A DNA stretch of 64,000 nt, from assembly GCA_947498055.1 (NCBI GenBank), contig CANMJA010000003.1:1-64000 (forward strand), in the 5' to 3' direction. This document shows, one piece after another, positions 57,305 to 64,000 of the stretch. The DNA comes from an uncultured Tenacibaculum sp. Lineage in GTDB: Bacteria; Bacteroidota; Bacteroidia; Flavobacteriales; Flavobacteriaceae. The translations under genes were made by a program, and so were the position numbers. The notes under the pieces were generated by a model that saw only the letters and a list, made by a program, of their open reading frames with translations, did not search any database and was not told where the DNA came from. Within the stretch, counting starts at the first letter, position 1; every line of letters starts with the position of its first letter.

Positions 57305-58186
57305 TTATTTTTTTAACTGCAATTTATAACCAACTCCATGAATATTCACTAGTTTAATAGTAGAATCTGATTGTAATTTTTTACGAAGTTTAGATACATA
57401 GGTGTCTAAACTTCGTCCTACAATAACACCATTATCTTCCCAAACTCTTTTTGTTAATTCTTCTCTTTTTACTATTTCATTAGGGTTGTTCGCGAAAATT
57501 ATTAATAGTTCGCATTCTTTTTTAGAGAGATGTATTTCTAAATCTTTTTTAACTAATTTATTTTGATCAGAATAAAAATGAAAATTTCCAATAAGAAGAA
57601 ATTCGTCTTCTTTTACGTTGAAATTACTTTCTTCTTTTTTCTTTTTAAATAAAAACTCATACAGCAAAAAAACAACTAGTAAAACACCTACAAATAATGG
57701 TATTCTATTTATAAAACTTCTTTTTTCTTTTATAAACCGAACTTCAATTGTATAACAATTAACAGGTAATATTCTTCCTTTACATGGTATTATACTACCC
57801 CCTATATTTTCTTTAATTTCATAACTATAACTTACTTCTTTGTCTTTACATTCAAGAACTTCTACCCTATATTTTTTTGGCAATTCAGATTTGTTGAAAC
57901 TTCTTTTTATAACAGAAACTAAACTATCTGGATTGATAAATAATTCGGATTGAAATGATAGTTTATATTTTAATTCTCCTACTTTAATAACAGGTAGTAT
58001 TAATGAAGTACTATCTCTATTTGTAAGTAATAATTTATTCCCTGCTTCTCTTAAGGAAATTTTTACTATTTCAGAAAATTGTTTTGTATCTTTTGAATTA
58101 TTAACAACAAGCCAAGTAATTAATAATAGAAAAAATGCAATTAATAAATACTTTTTTCTTCTGTTCATCATTTTAACAAAGAACAC
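57305..58186 (-). CDS. Membrane-anchored winged-helix (OmpR-type) transcriptional regulator
   Basis: Two TM segments; C-terminal HLSKKECELLIIFANNPNEIVKREELTKRVWEDNGVIVGRSLDTYVSKLRKKL. Confidence 0.88.
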   Translation of the reverse strand: MFFVKMMNRRKKYLLIAFFLLLITWLVVNNSKDTKQFSEIVKISLREAGNKLLLTNRDSTSLILPVIKVGELKYKLSFQSELFINPDSLVSVIKRSFNKSELPKKYRVEVLECKDKEVSYSYEIKENIGGSIIPCKGRILPVNCYTIEVRFIKEKRSFINRIPLFVGVLLVVFLLYEFLFKKKKEESNFNVKEDEFLLIGNFHFYSDQNKLVKKDLEIHLSKKECELLIIFANNPNEIVKREELTKRVWEDNGVIVGRSLDTYVSKLRKKLQSDSTIKLVNIHGVGYKLQLKK

Positions 58187-58318
58187 ATAATTACTTGACT
58201 TTTTATAGTTATTAACACTTATTTTACATTCTTTTTACACTTTTTAATGTTCTTTCGTTTTACCTTGATTCTATTAGGTAACAAAAAATAAGTTATACAT
58301 CTTCATTTACTGAACCAA

Positions 58319-59410
58319 CTAATTTATAATCATTTTTGAAATTTCTAAATTAGTTTTTTGTCCTTCAAAAGATAACTCTTTATACTCTTCATTTTTTATA
58401 ATACCAGATTGTTTTTTTTCTGCATCGTTAAAATAAACACCAGAAATAAAAACATCTTCATTATCAACATTAATCGTTATATTGTTTGTTAATGGGGAAT
58501 TTAACTCCTTCATTTCATCATTTTTATAATATTTTAATTTAATTTTAACCATGTTAGGCATTGCTTCAACATAACTAGTAACAACATAAAAGTCTCCATT
58601 AACCACTACAAAATCATTAATTTCTTCGTTTAATGGAAATGATTTAATCAATTGATCATTTTTATATATATGATGTGAAGTACAAGCTGTTCCTAGTTCT
58701 TTTACAGCCATATAAATATCATTTCCTTCATTTACTACATGTGTTATTTCATTACTTTTTTCTTTATTTGATCTCAGAACTTTTCCTTCTCCATTTTTCC
58801 AGTATTTAGCTACTGGAGGGTCGTCTGGATCATTAAAAAAGCCTCCGGTTCTATTATCTTCACTACCAACAATATATACATCTTCATTTACTACTAACAT
58901 ATCTTTTGCATGTGCATTTTTATCTACAGCAGATATACGTTGTTCTACATCATTTTTAAAATAAAATATATCTCCGTATAAAGAAGTATTTAATTCTCTC
59001 AATACAATATGTACATCATTATTACTTGTAGAAATTCCTACAGGAGTCAACACAGAAGATTCTTTTAATTTTTCGTGTTTCAATGTTTGTTCTACATTAT
59101 TTTTCCAATAAACTATTTCTTGCTTATTATCACTACCTGATGAAGTTCCCAAAACGTATACGTCTTCGTTATTTACTGCAATAAAATCTGCACTTGCTCT
59201 ACCTTTGCTTGTTAAAGCTACTGCCTCGTTATTTTTAAAATATAAGGGAATATGCCTATTATAAGTTCCAGGAATATATACATCTGCATTCAAAATGGTT
59301 ACAGGTGCATTCGTTTCTTCAGAAATAGGCTCCATATCTTCAGAGAGTTCTTCTGTACATGAGGTCATTACTGAGCATATAAGCCAACCAAACAATATTT
59401 TTTTATTCAT
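58319..59410 (-). CDS. Lipoprotein with repeated beta-propeller-like blades
   Basis: Lipobox SVMTSC; recurring NxEDVYxxG...YWKN motifs. Confidence 0.65.
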   Translation of the reverse strand: MNKKILFGWLICSVMTSCTEELSEDMEPISEETNAPVTILNADVYIPGTYNRHIPLYFKNNEAVALTSKGRASADFIAVNNEDVYVLGTSSGSDNKQEIVYWKNNVEQTLKHEKLKESSVLTPVGISTSNNDVHIVLRELNTSLYGDIFYFKNDVEQRISAVDKNAHAKDMLVVNEDVYIVGSEDNRTGGFFNDPDDPPVAKYWKNGEGKVLRSNKEKSNEITHVVNEGNDIYMAVKELGTACTSHHIYKNDQLIKSFPLNEEINDFVVVNGDFYVVTSYVEAMPNMVKIKLKYYKNDEMKELNSPLTNNITINVDNEDVFISGVYFNDAEKKQSGIIKNEEYKELSFEGQKTNLEISKMIIN

Positions 59411-59483
59411 AATATAATATATTTACTGTATTCTATTATATTACATTTGATATAGATTTTACCCTAAAAAAAATATAGAAAAA

Positions 59484-60206
59484 TTACATTTTTAAATAAA
59501 AATCCTTTGTTAACTTAGTATATGCATCTGTATATTTATGCCTTTCTTTTTCTATAATTAACGATTCTTCTATTAAATCTTTTTTATTAGAAGAAAATTG
59601 CAGTAAGCTTCTTTTTATTTCAGAATTTTCGTTGCCTCTAACTCTACATGCTCTATTTATATGCATATTATACTTTTCAGCAAGTTTTATGAAATTTTCT
59701 TCTTCTTTAAAAGGGATAATAGTACAAAAAAAACCTTTCTCGCTTAATAGTTGTGATACTCCTTTTACTAACTCTTCGAAAGTAAGTGAAGAAGTAAATC
59801 TTGCTTTATTACGAGCGTCATCTTCCGTTTCAAAAGCATCGTTATAAAATGGCGGATTCGAAACTATTAAATCATACACTTCTTCTTCTTCGTTCATTTC
59901 CTGAGCAAATTCTTGAAAAGAAGCATGATAACAGAACAAGCGATCTCCCCAATCGGAACGCTCATAGTTTTCTACGGTTTGTTCGTATGCATTACCTTCT
60001 ATTTCTACAGAATCAATTGTTAAAGCATCCGATCGTTGTGCTAACATTAATCCTAGTACGCCTGTACCTGAACCAATATCGAGTATCATATCAGGAAAAT
60101 GATCTATGGTACTCCAAGCACCTAGTAAAACAGCATCTGTACCAATTTTCATTGCTGTTTTATCTTGATAAATAGTAAATTCTTTAAACTTAAATGGTTT
60201 CTTCAT
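59484..60206 (-). CDS. trmN6: tRNA1(Val) (adenine(37)-N6)-methyltransferase
   Basis: FKEFTIYQDKTAMKIGTDAVLLGAW, LDIGSGTGVLGLMLAQR, IVSNPPFY. Confidence 0.93.
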   Translation of the reverse strand: MKKPFKFKEFTIYQDKTAMKIGTDAVLLGAWSTIDHFPDMILDIGSGTGVLGLMLAQRSDALTIDSVEIEGNAYEQTVENYERSDWGDRLFCYHASFQEFAQEMNEEEEVYDLIVSNPPFYNDAFETEDDARNKARFTSSLTFEELVKGVSQLLSEKGFFCTIIPFKEEENFIKLAEKYNMHINRACRVRGNENSEIKRSLLQFSSNKKDLIEESLIIEKERHKYTDAYTKLTKDFYLKM

Positions 60207-60338
60207 TTAGAATAATCGTCCTAAAAATTTTTCGGCATTAAAAAACAAATACAATACAATAATTAACAATACAATTAAAAACAACCCTTTCTTGGGTTGT
60301 GTTTCTTTTCTATTTCCAAATTTTCTTTGAAATTTCAT
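60207..60338 (-). CDS. 43-aa single-TM protein MKFQRKFGNRKETQPKKGLFLIVLLIIVLYLFFNAEKFLGRLF
   Basis: Complete ORF packed directly against the trmN6 start and downstream of mnmD; not in the ORF track. Confidence 0.6.
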   Translation of the reverse strand: MKFQRKFGNRKETQPKKGLFLIVLLIIVLYLFFNAEKFLGRLF

Positions 60339-60351
60339 ATAAATTTATTTC

Positions 60352-61011
60352 TTAATTATTATTTTTTGTTGCCCTTAGCATTTCTCTTTTTCCAGGAGGT
60401 CCAGGCAATCTCTCAACAAAAAAACCAACAGCTTGCATCGCTCTTCTAACACTTCCTTTTGCAGAATAAGTAACTAACACCCCTTTGTTTTTTAATGATT
60501 TGTACATTATTGAGAAGATATCCTCCGTCCAAAGATCTGGTTGAACTCTTGCTCCAAAAGCATCAAAATAAATTAAATCATACATTTCTACATCAGAAAT
60601 ATCTTTAAAAAACTGTTTCCTTTTTAGTAAAGAAAATGTTTCTTTTATTTCGTGTTTTTCTTCCCAAGTGGTTTCGTGTATCTTACTAAAAAGAGGTTCA
60701 TAATTTGCTTCCTTTAACTCTTCTACATAATTCAACTTCTTAATTTCTTCAACAGCTACAGGGTAAGCTTCTACCCCAACATAATCAATTTTTTTATTCG
60801 ATTCTATAGCAGTAATAAAACAATTAAGCCCTGTACCAAACCCTATTTCTAGAATAGCAATTTCTTCTTTATTTACATGCTTTAAACCACTTTTTATAAA
60901 AACATGATATGCTTCTTGAATAGCTCCGTGTTTAGAATGGTATTGCTCATTCCACTCAGGTAAGTGAATGGTAGTAGAGCCATCAGAAGTTATTATTATT
61001 TCTCTTTTCAA
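60352..61011 (-). CDS. mnmD: tRNA (5-methylaminomethyl-2-thiouridine) methyltransferase MnmD
   Basis: ILEIGFGTGLNCFITA, LIYFDAFGARVQPDLWTEDIF. Confidence 0.93.
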   Translation of the reverse strand: MKREIIITSDGSTTIHLPEWNEQYHSKHGAIQEAYHVFIKSGLKHVNKEEIAILEIGFGTGLNCFITAIESNKKIDYVGVEAYPVAVEEIKKLNYVEELKEANYEPLFSKIHETTWEEKHEIKETFSLLKRKQFFKDISDVEMYDLIYFDAFGARVQPDLWTEDIFSIMYKSLKNKGVLVTYSAKGSVRRAMQAVGFFVERLPGPPGKREMLRATKNNN

Positions 61012-61012
61012 T

Positions 61013-61504
61013 TTATTTCATTAAAACACCATGAGCTAAAAAGGCCATTTCTTTTTTAGGCTCTATAATTTTTTCTATTTCTTCTTTTGATTTACCTGCA
61101 TCTTCAGCATAATGACGTAATTCTTCTACAGGCGTTACTTTTACAAATGCTTTTCCTTCTACAATTACTTCTTTATTCTGGCTATCTAATGGCATAAAAA
61201 AACCGTAATCTTTAAATTTAACCATTACTTTTTCTGAATTAGAAACTGGTAACTTCATCCAACATCCTTTTTTACTACAAACATCACTTATTTTAGAAGT
61301 ATATTTCATAGTAATTGTATCTCCTTCATTTAACTTTTTATACGCATCATATGCTTTCTCTGCTGTTAAAACATTTTCACTTGAAATTTTTTCTCCAAAA
61401 GACAAATAAGTATCTGTTATTTTATCATTTACAGTTTTTTTTTCTGTTTTACAGGAAATTAATACGAAAATAAGGCAAGAGAAAATAATCGTTAAGATTT
61501 TCAT
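61013..61504 (-). CDS. DUF4920 family lipoprotein
   Basis: Lipobox FVLISC; KISDVCSKKGCWMKLP. Confidence 0.85.
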   Translation of the reverse strand: MKILTIIFSCLIFVLISCKTEKKTVNDKITDTYLSFGEKISSENVLTAEKAYDAYKKLNEGDTITMKYTSKISDVCSKKGCWMKLPVSNSEKVMVKFKDYGFFMPLDSQNKEVIVEGKAFVKVTPVEELRHYAEDAGKSKEEIEKIIEPKKEMAFLAHGVLMK

Positions 61505-61605
61505 TTGTAGATAGTTAATTAATTAAACACCACAAAGATACAACATTGAAAGTATTTTAATTTAAATAGCTTTATTTATAAGTGATCACTATTTTGTAAT
61601 TTTGT

Positions 61606-62685
61606 ATGAAATTAAATACCTACCCTATGAGCTCTTCAAACATTAAAATCATTCCAATTCAGCAATCTAAAATCAATTCTGTAGATTTTAACAACCTTAC
61701 ATTTGGTACTGTTTTTTCGGACTATATGTTTGAGTGTGACTATAAAAATGGGGATTGGCAAACTCCTACAATAAAACCTTATGGAGCTATTACTATAGAT
61801 CCATCTGCAAGAGTTTTTCATTATGGGCAGGCTGTTTTCGAAGGAATGAAGGCTTATAAAGATGCTAATGATGCTATTTTTCTTTTTAGACCAGAAGATA
61901 ACCATGAGCGTATTAACAAATCATCTGCTCGTTTAGCTATTCCTGAATTTCCTAAAGACTATTTTATAGATGGTTTAAAAACATTATTAAATCTAGAAAA
62001 AGATTGGATTAAAAAAGGTATTGGAAACTCTATGTACATTCGTCCTTTTGTTATTGCTACACAGCCGGCTATATCTGCTTCTCCTTCTGAAGAGTATAAA
62101 TTTATGATTATACTTTCTCCTGCGCAAGCATATTATTCGGGAGAAGTTCGTGTTTTATTTGCTGAAGAATATAGTAGAGCTGCTTCAGGTGGTGTTGGTT
62201 TTGCCAAAGCTGCTGGAAATTATGCTGCTCAGTTTTTCCCTACTAAATTAGCCAACGAACAGGGGTACCAACAAATTATATGGACAGATGCAGATTCTCA
62301 TGAATATTTAGAAGAGGCAGGAACTATGAATATTTTCTTTAGGGTGAACGATACTCTTATAACTGCTCCTAATAACGATCGTATTTTAGATGGTATTACT
62401 AGAAAATCGGTAATTCAGTTGGCAAAAGACAACAACATGAAAGTAGAAATAAGAAGAATATCTGTTTCTGAAATTAAAGAAGCTGCCAAAAAAGGAGAGT
62501 TAAAAGAAATATTTGGTTCAGGTACCGCCACTGTTATTAACCCAATTATTGGTTTTAGTCATGGTGGAGAAAAATTTGATTTACCTAAGTTAGAGGAATC
62601 GTATGCTTCTTTTTTCAAAGAAAAATTGACTAATATTCAATATAACATTTCTGAAGATCCATACGGATGGAGATTTAAAATATAA
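61606..62685 (+). CDS. ilvE: Branched-chain amino acid aminotransferase
   Basis: FHYGQAVFEGMKAYK, EYLEEAGTMNIFF, LDGITRKSVIQLA. Confidence 0.95.
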   Translation: MKLNTYPMSSSNIKIIPIQQSKINSVDFNNLTFGTVFSDYMFECDYKNGDWQTPTIKPYGAITIDPSARVFHYGQAVFEGMKAYKDANDAIFLFRPEDNHERINKSSARLAIPEFPKDYFIDGLKTLLNLEKDWIKKGIGNSMYIRPFVIATQPAISASPSEEYKFMIILSPAQAYYSGEVRVLFAEEYSRAASGGVGFAKAAGNYAAQFFPTKLANEQGYQQIIWTDADSHEYLEEAGTMNIFFRVNDTLITAPNNDRILDGITRKSVIQLAKDNNMKVEIRRISVSEIKEAAKKGELKEIFGSGTATVINPIIGFSHGGEKFDLPKLEESYASFFKEKLTNIQYNISEDPYGWRFKI

Positions 62686-62770
62686 ATTATTTGTAACAAA
62701 TAGTAACTTTAAATTAACATAATATGATGTTTTTCATATATTTGTGATAACACATTGGGGGATTTAAAAT

Positions 62771-63703
62771 ATGAAAAATTTATTAATTACGATTGTTACT
62801 ATTGTAGGTGCTTTCTCATTAACATATTACGTTTTAACAGATTTGTTTGAAAACAATGATTTTAATTACACTACGAACACCAAAGAAGTAAGCAACAAAA
62901 CCATCAACAATTCAAGCAATTACGTTGCAGAGGAAACAGATACTGAAACAGAAGAACAAGAACCAGTAATAGAAAACACGGAAGAAAATGATCTGATTCC
63001 TGATGTTAGTGAGTTTTTGAGTAGTCAGAAAAATTGGAAAACCTATTTTAATGAAAACATTAATCTTTCTTCTGATTTTATTCCTCTAAATATAGAAGGC
63101 GAAGAAGTAGAAAAAGACGAATTTTTAAACAGCTTAACTTCTGGGAATTATATTCCAGTTAAACTTACTTCTGGAGAAGAAATGTACCAACTATATGAAT
63201 TAGATGATAGTGATGTACAGAAAAAAATAGGGAAATCTGTAAAATTAACTTCTAATACTGCCTATACTTATTATCAAAAAATAGGAACTGCTCTTCCTGA
63301 ATTTGAATTTACTGATTTAAATGGTACTGTTTTTTCTAGTCAGAATACAAAAGATAAAGTCTTAATTTTAACCTGTTGGTATATTAACTCTAAAACTTGT
63401 ATTAAAGAATTTCCTAAATTAAACGATTTATATGATAGATATGAAGCTTATGAAGATGTTGTTTTTTTAAGTTTAGCTTTTGACTCTTCTAGTAAACTAA
63501 AAAAATTCTTAATTAAAAAAGCATTCAGATATCCTGTTATTCCTAATCAGAAAACATACATGAATGAAGAATTAGAAATAAAACAATATCCTACTCATTT
63601 AATTATAGATGAAGATGGAAATATTGAAAAAATGGTTAGCAGTGTAGAAGAACTAACAATTGCTCTTGAAAAAATAGCCGTTCCTGATTTAGGAGATTTT
63701 TAA
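62771..63703 (+). CDS. Thioredoxin-like/redoxin domain protein, membrane anchored
   Basis: GTALPEFEFTDLNGTVFSSQNTKDKVLILTCWYINSKTCIKEFPKLNDL; TlpA-like fold with atypical active site. Confidence 0.82.
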   Translation: MKNLLITIVTIVGAFSLTYYVLTDLFENNDFNYTTNTKEVSNKTINNSSNYVAEETDTETEEQEPVIENTEENDLIPDVSEFLSSQKNWKTYFNENINLSSDFIPLNIEGEEVEKDEFLNSLTSGNYIPVKLTSGEEMYQLYELDDSDVQKKIGKSVKLTSNTAYTYYQKIGTALPEFEFTDLNGTVFSSQNTKDKVLILTCWYINSKTCIKEFPKLNDLYDRYEAYEDVVFLSLAFDSSSKLKKFLIKKAFRYPVIPNQKTYMNEELEIKQYPTHLIIDEDGNIEKMVSSVEELTIALEKIAVPDLGDF

Positions 63704-63752
63704 ATTGACACATAATATTTCTCGTCTGGTCTTCTACACCTTAAACACAATT

Positions 63753-64000
63753 TTATTCTAATATTTCTTTAATGTTAGGTTTAAAATAATTGGGGCCTTT
63801 CATTACTTTTCCATCTTCTCTGTAAATAGGCTTTCCGTCTTCTCCTAATTTACTCATATTACTTCGTTGAATTTCATTAAACACCTCTTCTATTTTATAT
63901 TGCATACCATGTTCTATGATGGTTCCACATAAAATATATAACATATCTCCTAAAGCGTCTGCAGTTTCTACTAAATCATTATTTTTTACTGCTTCTAAAT
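63753..64000 (-). CDS. MazG-like nucleoside triphosphate pyrophosphohydrolase, 5' end beyond window
   Basis: Frame stays open to the window edge: LEAVKNNDLVETADALGDMLYILCGTIIEHG... Confidence 0.8.
   Translation of the reverse strand, partial: LEAVKNNDLVETADALGDMLYILCGTIIEHGMQYKIEEVFNEIQRSNMSKLGEDGKPIYREDGKVMKGPNYFKPNIKEILE

Overview
AT-rich chromosomal window from a member of the Flavobacteriaceae (Bacteroidota). The lineage is inferred from T9SS C-terminal sorting domains, TAnnTTTG-type promoter boxes, and families such as DUF1599, DUF4293, DUF4230 and BT_3928-type DoxX. Most of it is housekeeping: folP, cdaA, truA, rho, ruvC, hemW, ade, pckA, ilvE, mnmD, crcB, plus ABC/MFS transporters and a two-component system. 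The most notable content is a cellulase locus (16110-23932). It holds a GH5-PKD-X-T9SS enzyme and an 1848-aa GH9-CBM3c-(adhesin-like)-X-X-PKD-GH48-T9SS enzyme whose layout resembles clostridial CelA (GH9-CBM3c-CBM3b-CBM3b-GH48). The ~126-aa module X occurs three times, sits where CBM3b would be, and is a candidate new cellulose-binding family. Other points of interest: an unannotated 24-aa leader ORF plus intrinsic terminator and possible antiterminator ahead of an MFS efflux gene; a two-gene P-loop NTPase/arrestin-like membrane protein cassette flanked by a 33-bp direct repeat derived from the 3' end of the neighbouring cyclase gene; three genes frameshifted at homopolymer tracts; three tandem inverted repeats upstream of a LuxR-type response regulator; a G8 tract in a likely promoter; and several dispersed or tandem repeats. 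No rRNA, tRNA or CRISPR array was recognised. All family calls are from reading motifs and were not checked by database search.
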